This document shows, in pieces, positions 35,812-44,863 of a DNA stretch of 64,000 nucleotides. A program made the translations under genes and the position numbers. Numbering within the stretch: the stretch's first letter is position 1; the number at the start of each line of letters is the position of its first letter. Under the pieces are notes generated by a model that saw only the letters and a program-made list of their open reading frames with translations, was not told the origin of the DNA and searched no databases. Source of the DNA: Bordetella ansorpii (lineage in GTDB: Bacteria; Pseudomonadota; Gammaproteobacteria; Burkholderiales; Burkholderiaceae_B); NCBI RefSeq assembly GCF_900078705.1, contig NZ_FKIF01000002.1, positions 62,001 through 126,000 on the forward strand, given 5' to 3'.

Positions 35812-36207
35812 TCAGGCGCGGCCGCCGCGCCCATCCAGGCTCAGCGCGCCACCGCCGAAGGCGACGATCTGCAGCAGGCCCCCCGTGATCATCAGGTTCT
35901 TGATGAAGTTGATGAACTGGCCCTGGTTGCCCAGGTCGTTGTGGAAGAACACGGCCGTGGCCAGCGTGAACAGCGCCATCACCAGCGCCACCGGACGCAC
36001 GCGCCAGCCCAGGATCAGCAGGGCGGCGAACACGACTTCGATCAACACGGCCACGGCCCAACCCACCGCGGGCAGGGGCAAGCCGGCCGACGCGATGTAG
36101 CCCACCGTGCCGGAATAATTGCCCAGCTTCGAGAAGCCGGTGATCAGGAACGGCACGCCGATCAGCAGGCGGCCGGCGAGCGGAAGAAAACGTTGGGAGG
36201 CAGACAT
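35812..36207 (-). CDS. DoxX-family membrane protein
   Basis: A 131-residue protein with four membrane helices, starting MSASQRFLPLAGRLLIGVPFLITGFSKLGN, the usual DoxX opening. DoxX-like proteins are linked to thiosulfate:quinone oxidation or to redox stress, but most have no settled role. AAGGA nine bases before the ATG at 36207 supports the start; the longer open frame to 36645 is not supported. It converges on the efflux operon. Confidence 0.87.
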   Translation of the reverse strand: MSASQRFLPLAGRLLIGVPFLITGFSKLGNYSGTVGYIASAGLPLPAVGWAVAVLIEVVFAALLILGWRVRPVALVMALFTLATAVFFHNDLGNQGQFINFIKNLMITGGLLQIVAFGGGALSLDGRGGRA

Positions 36208-36416
36208 GGCGAATCCTTGCTTGAAAAGTAGTGGGCGGGTCTGGCGCGGGGCAGCCGCCGGATCGGCCTGGCCGTTGTTCCACGAATGCGACATTCCCGC
36301 ACCGAAACCCATGTAAATGGAACAGGGCCACAGAATACGAGCGCGTCCCGCCCTGGATAAGCGGTATCCCGTTGAACGCATCATTGTCGAAAACAGGACA
36401 ATCGCCCCGAAACTTC

Positions 36417-37157
36417 TCAGGCGTTCAGGCCTCGCTGCACCGTCGAGAGCTCGCGCCTGAAAGCCGGCCGCAGCCGGTAGACCTGGGCCGGCCGGTGCGC
36501 GGCGCCGGTCACCAGTTCGCCTTCCACGGGTTCCAGCATGCCCAGCTCTTCGACCTTGCGGCGGAAGCTGACCTTGTTGATGGGCTCGCCCAATACCGCC
36601 TCGTACACGGCCTGCAACTGCGGCAGCGTGATGCGCTCGCCGCACAGGTACACGGGCAGAGAGGAATACTGGCTCTTGGCGCGCACCCGCGATACGGCCA
36701 GTTGCACGATCTCGGCATGATCGAACGGCAGTTCCGGCAACTCGGCCACCGGCACGACCGACAGGCCATCGCCGTCGTGCGGCAGCAGCTCATCGGGTAC
36801 CAGTGCGTAATAGACCACCGACATCGACCAGCCGCGCGGATCGCGCTGTCTGCCCGAGTAGGTGGCCAACTGTTCCAGGTACGGACTGACGATGCCCGTC
36901 TTCTCGCGCAGCATGCGCGCCGCCGCGTCCCAGGCCGTGGCGTCTTCCTCGGGATGGATATAGCCGCCCGGCAGCGCCAGCGCCCCCGCATACGGCTCGC
37001 CGCGGCGCTTGAGCAGCACCACGTGCAAGGCGCGGTCCCGCAGCGTCAGCAACACCACGTCCACCGTACAGATGATGCCGGGCGCAGCAGCGTGCGCAGC
37101 AGCGGGCGCAGCGGCGGACGTGGCGGAAGACTCGGCGGGCGGGAGGGCTTTGGTCAT
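36417..37157 (-). CDS. nrtR: NrtR-type NAD regulator (Nudix sensor plus winged helix)
   Basis: A 246-residue NUDIX-HTH protein. Residues 25-160 form a Nudix-like domain whose box (GGYIHPEEDATAWDAAARMLREKTG) keeps the fold but has lost much of the REUxEE catalytic core, as expected for an ADP-ribose sensor. The C-terminus (LPQLQAVYEAVLGEPINKVSFRRKVEELGMLEP) is the NrtR winged helix. It is divergent from a complete NAD salvage operon, which NrtR represses in other proteobacteria. An Ala-rich N-terminal run (residues 11-26) makes the exact start uncertain; 37157 gives a full-length domain. Confidence 0.9.
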   Translation of the reverse strand: MTKALPPAESSATSAAAPAAAHAAAPGIICTVDVVLLTLRDRALHVVLLKRRGEPYAGALALPGGYIHPEEDATAWDAAARMLREKTGIVSPYLEQLATYSGRQRDPRGWSMSVVYYALVPDELLPHDGDGLSVVPVAELPELPFDHAEIVQLAVSRVRAKSQYSSLPVYLCGERITLPQLQAVYEAVLGEPINKVSFRRKVEELGMLEPVEGELVTGAAHRPAQVYRLRPAFRRELSTVQRGLNA

Positions 37158-37230
37158 GGCGCAACAGTTTGTACAAGCGAGCAACGAAGAAGGGTATCAA
37201 CGCGGGCAGGTGGTGTCACGGCATCACCCA

Positions 37231-37253
37231 CTTAGTTGCACAATTAATCTAAG
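37231..37253. promoter_or_regulatory. Probable NrtR operator
   Basis: CTTAG (37231-37235), 13 bases, CTAAG (37249-37253), with a central TTGCACAATTAA. It lies between nrtR and the NAD operon, only 10 bp before the first possible pncA start at 37263. Length and position suit an NrtR dimer site. Confidence 0.6.
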
Positions 37254-37295
37254 CCAGGTACAGTGAATCCCATATCGACGCAGACGGAGAACGAC

Positions 37296-38159
37296 GTGCC
37301 CGCATCCATCCAGCTTCTGATCATCGACCCGCAGAACGATTTCTGCGATTTGCCCGCCGCCTGGCAGCCCGCCGATCCCATCGGCGGCGCCCTGCTGGCG
37401 CCCAGCCTGCCCGTCCAGGGCGCGCACGCCGACATGCTGCGCGTGGCCGACATCGTGCGGGCAGGACGGGACGCCCTGTCGGCCATCACCGTCACGCTCG
37501 ACACCCACCACCGCGTCGACATCGCGCACCCTGCCTTCTGGCGGCGCCAGGACGGCCAGCCGGTCACGCCGTTCACGGCCATCACCGCGGCCGACCTGCG
37601 CGCGGGACGCTACCAGCCCCGCGACCCCGCCGCGCTGCCACGCGCCCAGGCCTATGTGGGCGCCCTGGAGGCGCGCGGCCGCTACACGCTGATGGTGTGG
37701 CCGGTGCACTGCCAGGTCGGCAGTTGGGGGCACAACGTGCATGCCGCCGTGCAGGCCGCCTGCTCGGCCTGGGAAGAAGCCCGGCTGCAACCTGTCGAGT
37801 ACGTGAACAAGGGCATCAACCCGTGGACCGAACACTACAGCGCCCTGCAAGCCGAGGTGCCCGACGAGGCAGACGCCGGCACGCAACTGAACCGCGCCCT
37901 GCTGGCCCGCCTGGACGGCGCCGGCACGCTGCTGGTGGCCGGCGAGGCCAGCAGCCACTGCGTGCGGGCCACCGTGGAGGACCTGATCGGGAACCTGCCG
38001 GGCGGCCACCCGGAACGCGTCGTGCTGTTGTCCGACTGCATGAGCCCCGTGGGCGGCTTCGAGGACCAGGCCAGGGCGTTCCTGGCCGACATGCAATCCC
38101 TAGGCGTGAAGCTGGCCAGCAGCGCCGACGTCCTGGCGCAGCTGCGCGGAGCCGCCTGA
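37296..38159 (+). CDS. pncA: Nicotinamidase-like cysteine hydrolase
   Basis: A 287-residue isochorismatase-fold hydrolase expected to deamidate nicotinamide to nicotinate. The catalytic Asp is D11 (IIDPQNDF), the metal site is [10 protein letters not shown], the lysine is in [10 protein letters not shown], and the nucleophile is the cysteine of [29 protein letters not shown] matches the PncA loop PDHCVQGTxG. It is longer than E. coli PncA (about 213). I prefer the GTG at 37296, with GGAG six bases upstream, over the GTG at 37263 that almost touches the NrtR site. First gene of the NAD operon. Confidence 0.85.
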   Translation: MPASIQLLIIDPQNDFCDLPAAWQPADPIGGALLAPSLPVQGAHADMLRVADIVRAGRDALSAITVTLDTHHRVDIAHPAFWRRQDGQPVTPFTAITAADLRAGRYQPRDPAALPRAQAYVGALEARGRYTLMVWPVHCQVGSWGHNVHAAVQAACSAWEEARLQPVEYVNKGINPWTEHYSALQAEVPDEADAGTQLNRALLARLDGAGTLLVAGEASSHCVRATVEDLIGNLPGGHPERVVLLSDCMSPVGGFEDQARAFLADMQSLGVKLASSADVLAQLRGAA

Positions 38160-38205
38160 ACGGGACAACGGGAAAGGCCCGGCGGCAAGACAAGGAGTAC
38201 CAGCC

Positions 38206-39399
38206 ATGCAACCCGTCATACAAAGCTTGCTCGACACCGACCTCTACAAGTTCACCATGTGGCAGGCCATGCTGCACAGGCACCCGGCCACGCAGGCCGA
38301 GTACACCTTCGTGTGCCGCAACCGGCCGGCCTATCCCCTCGCAGAACTGGCGCGGGACGTGCGGCGCGAACTCGAACACCTGTGCAGCCTGTCCTTCCAG
38401 CCCGACGAACTGGCCTACCTGAGCGGACTGCGCTACATCAAGTCGGACTTCATCGACTTCCTGCGCATCTTCCGCTTCCAGCGCTCCTTCATCGACGTGC
38501 GCGCCGACGGCGATGACCTGCGCATCGTGGCGCGCGGCCCGCAGGTGCACATCATGGGATTCGAGATCCCGGTGCTGGCCATCGTCAACGAGCTGTACTT
38601 CCGCCGCTTCGACCCGGCGCGGGCGCTTGCCGAAGGCACGCGGCGCCTGGACGCCAAGATCGCACAGTTCCAGGCCTTCGCCGGCGAAGCGCCGCGCGCG
38701 CACCCCTTCGAGTTCTTCGACTTCGGCCTGCGCCGCCGCTACAGCGGCGCATGGCAGCGCCAGGTGGTGGCGCGCCTGCAGGCCGAGCTGCCGCGCTATT
38801 TCAAGGGCACGTCGAACGTGCTGCTGGCCAAGGACCTGGGGCTGGTGCCCATCGGCACCATGGCGCACGAGTACCTCCAGACGTTCCAGGCGCTGGGCGT
38901 GCGGCTGCGCGACTTCCAGAAGACCGCGCTGGAGGAATGGGTGCAGGAATACCGCGGCGACCTGGGCATCGCGCTGACCGACGTGGTGGGCATGAATGCC
39001 TTCCTGGCCGACTTCGACCTGTACTTCGCCAAGCTGTTCGATGGCCTGCGGCACGACTCCGGCGACCCCGCCGAATGGGGCGAGAAGGCCCTGGCGCACT
39101 ACGCCAGGCTGCGCATCAATGCGCACGCCAAGCGGCTGGTATTCTCGGACGGCCTGGACGTGTCGCGCGCCCTGGCGCTGTACCGGCAGTTCGGCGACCG
39201 CACGCAGTTGGGCTTCGGCATCGGCACGCATCTGAGCAACGACGTGGGCCTGACCCCGTTGAACATCGTGATGAAGCTCACCTCGGCCAACGGGCAATCG
39301 GTGGCCAAACTGTCGGACACGCCGGGCAAGACCCTGTGCAACGATGAAACTTTCCTGGCCTACCTGCGCCAGGTCTTCCAGGTCGGGAGCCCCGCATGA
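38206..39399 (+). CDS. pncB: Nicotinate phosphoribosyltransferase
   Basis: A 397-residue PncB that turns nicotinate and PRPP into nicotinate mononucleotide using ATP. The N-terminus [19 protein letters not shown] is diagnostic; the catalytic-histidine region is [17 protein letters not shown], and [12 protein letters not shown] binds PRPP phosphate. It follows pncA by 46 bp and overlaps nadE by four bases (ATGA), so the operon supplies the full Preiss-Handler salvage route. Confidence 0.95.
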   Translation: MQPVIQSLLDTDLYKFTMWQAMLHRHPATQAEYTFVCRNRPAYPLAELARDVRRELEHLCSLSFQPDELAYLSGLRYIKSDFIDFLRIFRFQRSFIDVRADGDDLRIVARGPQVHIMGFEIPVLAIVNELYFRRFDPARALAEGTRRLDAKIAQFQAFAGEAPRAHPFEFFDFGLRRRYSGAWQRQVVARLQAELPRYFKGTSNVLLAKDLGLVPIGTMAHEYLQTFQALGVRLRDFQKTALEEWVQEYRGDLGIALTDVVGMNAFLADFDLYFAKLFDGLRHDSGDPAEWGEKALAHYARLRINAHAKRLVFSDGLDVSRALALYRQFGDRTQLGFGIGTHLSNDVGLTPLNIVMKLTSANGQSVAKLSDTPGKTLCNDETFLAYLRQVFQVGSPA

Positions 39400-41096
39400 T
39401 CACGCTGACGCTGGCGCAACTGAACTACACGGTCGGCGACGTCGCCGGCAACGTCGAGCGCATGGCCGCCGCCGCGCGCCGCGCGGCGCGGGATGGCTCG
39501 CAGATGGTGGTGTTCTCCGAACTGTCGCTCACCGGCTATTACCCCGGCGACATGCTGGACGAAACGCCTTTCAAGGCCAAGGTCGAGGCGGGCGTGCAGG
39601 CGCTGCTCGCGGCCTCGCGCGAGTGTCCCGGCCTGGCCTGGGTCGTGGGAGCGCCCCTTGCCCGTAACGGCCCCGGCAAGGCATGGCACAACGGCCTGCT
39701 GATCGTGCGCGACGGCGAAGTGCTGCTGCGCTACGCCAAGCAGCTTCTGCCCACCTACAACATCTTCGATGAGCGCCGCCACTTCGAGCCCGGCCCCGAC
39801 ATCGCGCCCGTGCTGCAGATCGGCGACGCACGCGTCGGCTTCATGATCTGCGAGGATGGCTGGAACGACCACGGCGCCGACTACGAAGTGAACCCGTTCC
39901 GGCGCCTGCAGGATGCCTCGCCCGACTTCGTGGTGTCCATCAACGCCAGTCCTTCGGAGATCGGCAAGCGTGAGCTGCGCCACAAGGTGTTCGCGGACGC
40001 CAGCGCGCAGCACCGCCTGCCGCTGCTGTACGTGAACCAGATCGGCGGCCAGGACCAGATCGTCTTCGACGGCGCCTCGTTCGCGGTGCAACCGGCGCAA
40101 GGCGTGGTCTTCGAGACACACCGCTTCGAGGAAGACGTGGCCACGCTGCGCTTCGATGGCGGCCGCTTTCTTACCGCGCGGGGCGGCACGCCGCCCCGCG
40201 TCAATCCGCAGGGCCTGCCCACCATGGCCTTCTATCGCGCGCAGATCGTGCTGGGCCTGCGCGACTACGCGCGGCGCTGCGGCTTTCGCCAGGTGCTGGT
40301 GGGGTCGTCGGGCGGCATCGACAGCGCACTGACGCTGGCGCTGGCCGCCGAGGCCCTGGGCGCCGAGAACGTGGCCGCCGTCACCATGCCGTCCAGATAC
40401 TCCTCGCCGGGATCGGTGGACGACTCGGTGGCGCTTTGCCGCAACCTCGGCGTCACGCTGTACACCCATCCCATCGCCGAGGCCGTTGACGTGTATGCGC
40501 GGCAGTTCGAGGCCAGCTTCGCGCATCCCTTGCAGGGCCTGCCGCTGGAGAACCTGCAGGCGCGCATCCGCGGCACCGTCCTGATGGAATACTCGAACAC
40601 CTTCGGCCATCTGCTGCTGACCACCGGCAACAAGTCGGAGCTGTCGGTGGGCTATTGCACGCTGTATGGCGACACCAACGGCGGCCTCGGCCTGCTGGGC
40701 GATCTGTACAAGACCGAGGTGTTCGCGCTGTCGCGCCACCTGAACGAGGCCGCCGGCCGCGAGCGGATTCCCGTGGCGATCATCGACAAGCCGCCCTCGG
40801 CCGAGCTGGCGCCCGGCCAGAAGGACACCGACAGCCTGCCGCCCTACGAGGTGCTCGACGAGATCCTGCGCTTCGTGATCGAGGCGGAACGGCTGGCGCC
40901 CGACGAATACCGCCAGGCGCGCGACTTCGTCGAGCACCTGCGCGGCACACCCGATGGCAGGACGCTGATCGACCGCGTGCGCCGCATGGTGGCGCGCAAC
41001 GAGTACAAGCGCCGCCAGGCCCCGCCCATGATCCGCGTACGCGCCAAGGCTTTCGGCGCGGGCCGCCAGATGCCCATCGCCGCCCAATACGACTGA
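39396..41096 (+). CDS. nadE: Glutamine-dependent NAD+ synthetase
   Basis: A 566-residue two-domain NadE. Residues 1-255 are a nitrilase-type glutaminase with its Glu in [11 protein letters not shown], Lys in YAKQLLPTY and Cys in [10 protein letters not shown]. From about 290 is the synthetase, with the P-loop [14 protein letters not shown], then [18 protein letters not shown]. It amidates nicotinate adenine dinucleotide to NAD with glutamine as donor, so the operon makes NAD without free ammonia. Followed 14 bp later by the adenylyltransferase gene. Confidence 0.95.
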   Translation: MITLTLAQLNYTVGDVAGNVERMAAAARRAARDGSQMVVFSELSLTGYYPGDMLDETPFKAKVEAGVQALLAASRECPGLAWVVGAPLARNGPGKAWHNGLLIVRDGEVLLRYAKQLLPTYNIFDERRHFEPGPDIAPVLQIGDARVGFMICEDGWNDHGADYEVNPFRRLQDASPDFVVSINASPSEIGKRELRHKVFADASAQHRLPLLYVNQIGGQDQIVFDGASFAVQPAQGVVFETHRFEEDVATLRFDGGRFLTARGGTPPRVNPQGLPTMAFYRAQIVLGLRDYARRCGFRQVLVGSSGGIDSALTLALAAEALGAENVAAVTMPSRYSSPGSVDDSVALCRNLGVTLYTHPIAEAVDVYARQFEASFAHPLQGLPLENLQARIRGTVLMEYSNTFGHLLLTTGNKSELSVGYCTLYGDTNGGLGLLGDLYKTEVFALSRHLNEAAGRERIPVAIIDKPPSAELAPGQKDTDSLPPYEVLDEILRFVIEAERLAPDEYRQARDFVEHLRGTPDGRTLIDRVRRMVARNEYKRRQAPPMIRVRAKAFGAGRQMPIAAQYD

Positions 41097-41110
41097 CGAG
41101 GTCCGACGCC

Positions 41111-42172
41111 ATGACCGACACCACCCGACCCGACATCGCCGTCTACATCGGCCGTTTCCAGCCTTTTCACAACGGCCACCTGGCCCTGCTCCGGCAAGCC
41201 CTGGAGCTTGCCGGCGAGGTCATCGTGGTCATCGGCTCTGCACACCAGGCCCGCACGCCCAGGAATCCCTTCACCTGGCAGGAACGCGCGGACATCATCC
41301 GCCTGGCGCTGCCCGAAGCGGATCGTGCACGCGTGCATTTCCTGCCGACGCGAGACTATTACGACGAGGCGCGGTGGGTGGAAGCCGTGCGGGCGGGCGT
41401 GGCCGGCCTGGGCAGCCGGCTGGGCCTGCCGGCCAAGCCCACCGTGACGCTGATCGGCCATTTCAAGGATGCCACCAGCGGCTATCTCGGCCGTTTTCCC
41501 GGCTGGACGCTGCACGCCGTGGAACGCACCGACCCGGTCGACGCGGTGCATATCCGCGACGCGCTTTTCGGGGCCTCGGGCCATGGGCTGGAAGCCGCCC
41601 TGGCCGCGTTGCAACCGGTCGCGCCCGCCACCACGCTGGACTTCCTGCGCGCGTGGGCCGCGCTGCCTTTCCATCCCGCGCTGGCGCGTGAATGGCAGAT
41701 GCTGCGCAAGTACAAGCAGGACTGGGCCGCGGCGCCGTACCCGCCGGTCTTCGTCACGGTGGACAGCATCGTGCGCTGCGGCGACCGCGTGCTGTTGATC
41801 CAGCGCGGCCAGCCCCCCGGCGTGGGCCTGTATGCCGTGCCGGGAGGATTCATCGAGCAGCGCGAGACGGCGTATCAATCCGCGCTGCGCGAGCTGCGGG
41901 AAGAGACCTCGCTGGGGCTGCTGGAACCCAGCATGCAGGCCGCGCTGAAAGACCGGGCCGTGTTCGACCACCCCGACCGCAGCCAGCGCGGACGCGTGAT
42001 TTCACACGCCTTCTACTTCGACCTGGGCGACCGCGCCTTGCCGGACGTGCAGGCCGCTGACGATGCACAGTTGGCGCAATGGGTGCCGATCACGGATCTG
42101 GCCGGGATGGAAGACCGGTTCCACGACGATCACTTCCACATGCTGGATCACTTCCTGGGCATCACGGATTAA
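41111..42172 (+). CDS. nadM: Bifunctional NMN adenylyltransferase / Nudix hydrolase
   Basis: A 353-residue fusion. Residues 8-180 are a nucleotidyltransferase with GRFQPFHNGH (HxGH, H20-H23) and VHIRDALFGASG; residues 215-345 are a Nudix domain whose box GGFIEQRETAYQSALRELREE is intact, unlike that of NrtR. Such NadM-Nudix proteins, known from cyanobacteria and Francisella, make NAD(or NaAD) and hydrolyse ADP-ribose. Having an ADP-ribose hydrolase in an NrtR regulon would also remove NrtR's own effector. Last gene before a terminator array. Confidence 0.92.
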   Translation: MTDTTRPDIAVYIGRFQPFHNGHLALLRQALELAGEVIVVIGSAHQARTPRNPFTWQERADIIRLALPEADRARVHFLPTRDYYDEARWVEAVRAGVAGLGSRLGLPAKPTVTLIGHFKDATSGYLGRFPGWTLHAVERTDPVDAVHIRDALFGASGHGLEAALAALQPVAPATTLDFLRAWAALPFHPALAREWQMLRKYKQDWAAAPYPPVFVTVDSIVRCGDRVLLIQRGQPPGVGLYAVPGGFIEQRETAYQSALRELREETSLGLLEPSMQAALKDRAVFDHPDRSQRGRVISHAFYFDLGDRALPDVQAADDAQLAQWVPITDLAGMEDRFHDDHFHMLDHFLGITD

Positions 42173-42424
42173 GGCCCCCACGCCGCGCCTTCGGCTTGCT
42201 GCCCCCCGAGGGGGCTTTTTTTGCCTTGGGGCGGCCCGGCAGCAAAAAAGGCCCCCACGCCGCGCCTTCGGCTTGCTGCCCCCCGAGGGGGCTTTTTTGC
42301 CTTGGGGCGGCCCGGCAGCAAAAAAGGCCCCCACGCCGCGCCTTCGGCTTGCTGCCCCCCGAGGGGGCTTTTTTGCCTTGGGGCGGCCCGGCAGCAAAAA
42401 GGCCCCCACGCCGCGCCTTCGGCA
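42173..42424. repeat. Tandem ~76-bp repeat of bidirectional terminators
   Basis: Three near-identical units start at 42173, 42250 and 42326 and a fourth, partial unit at 42401; periods are 77, 76 and 75 bp and differ only in the length of the A and T runs. Each unit holds GGCCCCC and GAGGGGGC arms around CGCGCCTTCGGC, bordered by A5-6 on the left and T6-7 on the right, so it can stop transcription both ways. It lies between the convergent nadM and tctA genes. The sequence type resembles intergenic repeats scattered in Burkholderiales. Confidence 0.8.
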
Positions 42425-42525
42425 TCTCCCGGCAAAAAAATGGCCCGGGGCGTGCATGCGACACGCACCCGAGCCAGGAGCCAACTGCAAAACTGCTTGT
42501 TTCTTCTATGCCTTCGCGGGGCGGG

Positions 42526-44031
42526 TCAATCTGCGTCGACGAATGCCTGATCACGCTTCTTGCGCAGGGCCGGCAGCGCCACCAGCACCAGCAGCACGGC
42601 GGCCGCGCCCAGCAGCGAGGCCGACAGGGGACGTGTGACGAAGCTGGTGAAATCCCCGCGCGACAGCAGCAGCGCGCGGCGGAAGTTCTCTTCCATCATC
42701 GGTCCCAGCACCAGGCCCAGCAGCAGCGGCGCGCCTTCGCAGCCCAGCTTGCTCCACAGGTAGCCCACGATGCCGAAGGCGGCGAACATGAAGATGTCGA
42801 AAGTGTTGTAGTTCAGCGAATACACGCCGATCGTGCAGAACACCAGGATGGCCGGGAACAGCATGCGGTAGGGCACTTTCAGCAGCTTCACCCAGATGCC
42901 CACCAACGGCAGGTTCAACACCACCAGCATCAGGTTGCCGATCCACATCGAGGCGATCAGGCCCCAGAACAGCTCGGGATGGCTGCTCATGACCTGCGGA
43001 CCCGGCTGGATGTTGTGGATGGTCATCGCGCCCACCATCAGCGCCATCACCGCGTTGCCCGGGATGCCCAGCGTCAGCAACGGGATGAACGACGTCTGCG
43101 CGCCCGCGTTGTTGGCGGATTCCGGACCCGCCAGCCCGGCCGGATGCCCCTTGCCGAAGCGCTCGGGGTTCTTGGAGATCTTCTTCTCCAGCGTGTACGA
43201 CGCGAACGCCGACAACACCGAACCGCCGCCCGGCAGGATGCCCAGGGCCGACCCCAGCGCCGTGCCGCGCAGGATGGCGGGCGCGGCTTCGCGGATTTCC
43301 TGCCTGCTGGGATACAGCGACCCCATCTTGTCCGAGATCTCGACCCGCTGCTCTTTCAGTTCCAGGTTGGCCATGATCTCGGCCAGGCCGAACACGCCCA
43401 TGGCCACCACGGCGAAGTCGATGCCGTCCTGCAGTTCGGGAATGCCGAAGTCATAGCGCGCCACGCCCGAGTTCACGTCGGTGCCCACCATGCCCAGCAA
43501 CAGGCCCAGCAGGATCATGCAGATCGCCTTGGGCAGCGAACCCGAGGCCAGCACCACCGCGCCGATCAGGCCCAGCACCATCAACGAGAAGTACTCGGCG
43601 GGACCGAACGCGAACGCCACTTCCGCCAAGGGCGGCGCGAAAGCCGCCAGCAGCAGCGTCGCCACGCTGCCCGCGAAAAACGACCCGACCGCCGCCAGCG
43701 ACAGCGCCGCGCCGGCGCGGCCATTGCGCGCCATCTGGTGGCCGTCCAGCACGGTCACCACCGCGGAGGTCTCGCCGGGCAGGTTGACGAGGATGGCCGT
43801 GGTGGACCCCCCGTACTGCGTGCCGTAGTAGATGCCGGCCAGCATGATGAGGCCAGCCACGGGCGGCAGCACATAGGTGATCGGCAACAGCATCGCGATC
43901 GTCGGCACGGGCCCCAGGCCCGGCAGCACGCCCACCAGCGTGCCCAGCAGGCAGCCCAGGAAGGCATAGAGCAGGTTCTCGGGCGTGACCGCCACGGAGA
44001 ACCCCAGCATCAGGTGATCCAGCAATTCCAT
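42526..44031 (-). CDS. tctA: Tripartite tricarboxylate transporter, large membrane subunit TctA
   Basis: A 501-residue TctA permease with about 12 membrane helices, starting MELLDHLMLGFSVAVTPENLLYAFLGCLLGTLVGVLPGLGP, which is the family's first signature. GTQYGGSTTAILVNLPGE and the second half LGILPGGGSVLSAFASY are the repeated G-rich loops. With TctB and a periplasmic Bug/TctC protein it imports carboxylates driven by an ion gradient. No binding-protein gene is adjacent; Bug proteins occur at 53.4 kb (intact) and 26.4 kb (broken). Confidence 0.93.
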   Translation of the reverse strand: MELLDHLMLGFSVAVTPENLLYAFLGCLLGTLVGVLPGLGPVPTIAMLLPITYVLPPVAGLIMLAGIYYGTQYGGSTTAILVNLPGETSAVVTVLDGHQMARNGRAGAALSLAAVGSFFAGSVATLLLAAFAPPLAEVAFAFGPAEYFSLMVLGLIGAVVLASGSLPKAICMILLGLLLGMVGTDVNSGVARYDFGIPELQDGIDFAVVAMGVFGLAEIMANLELKEQRVEISDKMGSLYPSRQEIREAAPAILRGTALGSALGILPGGGSVLSAFASYTLEKKISKNPERFGKGHPAGLAGPESANNAGAQTSFIPLLTLGIPGNAVMALMVGAMTIHNIQPGPQVMSSHPELFWGLIASMWIGNLMLVVLNLPLVGIWVKLLKVPYRMLFPAILVFCTIGVYSLNYNTFDIFMFAAFGIVGYLWSKLGCEGAPLLLGLVLGPMMEENFRRALLLSRGDFTSFVTRPLSASLLGAAAVLLVLVALPALRKKRDQAFVDAD

Positions 44032-44041
44032 GTCTCGCTCC

Positions 44042-44500
44042 TCAGTTGCTCAGCACGCTCGGCCAGAGCGGAAAGATCAGGCCCAGCCCGCGGATGAACG
44101 CGACGTACGAGAACAGGACCAGGAAGAGGCCATTGGCCACGGCGACCTTCCAGTTGAATTCGTGGCTGGCATAGCTGCTGACCACCACGAGCAGGAACAC
44201 GGACAGGTACAGGCCGAGAGGCTGCAGCACCACGCCGTACAGGATGACGGAGCCGACCACCAGGGCCAGGATGCGGAAGTCGAAGCGGGAGACGGCGGTT
44301 TCCGTCGCCTTCTTCGCCAGCGCACCCACCGCGACGACGGCGCCCATGAGCGCCAGCACGATACCCAGCCAGAAAGGGAAATAGCCCGGGCCCATGCGCG
44401 CCGCCGTGCCCATGCTGTATTGGGTGGCCTGCAGCGAGAACCCACAGCCCAGGCCGATGAACATCACGCCCGACCAAAAGTCTTGTCTGTTTCTTATCAA
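44042..44500 (-). CDS. tctB: Tripartite tricarboxylate transporter, small membrane subunit TctB
   Basis: A 152-residue TctB with four membrane helices. FWSGVMFIGLGCGFSLQATQYSMGTAARMGPGYFPFWLGIVLALMG is spread over the first two helices and is typical. The frame is open to 44551, but the best start is a TTG at 44500 with GGAG eight bases upstream, giving MIRNRQDFWSG, the usual TctB opening. It is ten bases upstream of tctA in the same operon. Confidence 0.87.
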   Translation of the reverse strand: MIRNRQDFWSGVMFIGLGCGFSLQATQYSMGTAARMGPGYFPFWLGIVLALMGAVVAVGALAKKATETAVSRFDFRILALVVGSVILYGVVLQPLGLYLSVFLLVVVSSYASHEFNWKVAVANGLFLVLFSYVAFIRGLGLIFPLWPSVLSN

Positions 44501-44863
44501 ACCGCTGTCTCCATGGATGGGGCGCTCCGGACACACCGCCGGGCGGACCAAGCCGGAACGCGCACTACGCCGTATCGCTCAAGCTTTCAGTGACCTTAAC
44601 ACTATGAAAGCAATAAGAAAGCCGGGATGGTACGTGACGCGGTTTGGCATGAGAACCCGCAAACCCATGATTTCGAGGCGGATCTGAAGCAGCCAGGATT
44701 CCAAATTGGAATAAGGTCCTAGGGGAAAATACGGTTGTGCGGTATTTGGATAAAGGCAACACCCGCTCTGGCGTGTCGGAATCGACCCTTGCCGCAGGCC
44801 TGGAATCGTGGCGCAATACCTTATTGCGAGCCCGGCGACAATACACGGCATGTGGAGGAAAAA
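44501..44863. other. Intergenic region with two palindromes
   Basis: A 363-bp gap, more AT-rich in its right half. I see no gene. ATTCCAA-A-TTGGAAT at 44698-44712 is a perfect 7-bp palindrome, and CGCAATA-CCT-TATTGCG at 44812-44828 is another, only 35 bp before the glycosyltransferase ATG. They probably bind regulators of tctBA or of the glycosyltransferase, though no regulator gene is adjacent. Confidence 0.5.

Noticed and set aside
32340-35834. A 1164-codon open frame on the minus strand across the RND pump and outer-membrane factor genes
   Set aside because: It is the antisense shadow of two well-supported genes in GC-rich DNA; the translation is rich in Arg, Gln, His and Gly with no recognisable domain.
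42173-42424. A CRISPR array in the direct repeats after nadM
   Set aside because: Units are contiguous and almost identical over their full 76 bp with no variable spacers; each is a terminator-like hairpin and no cas gene is near.
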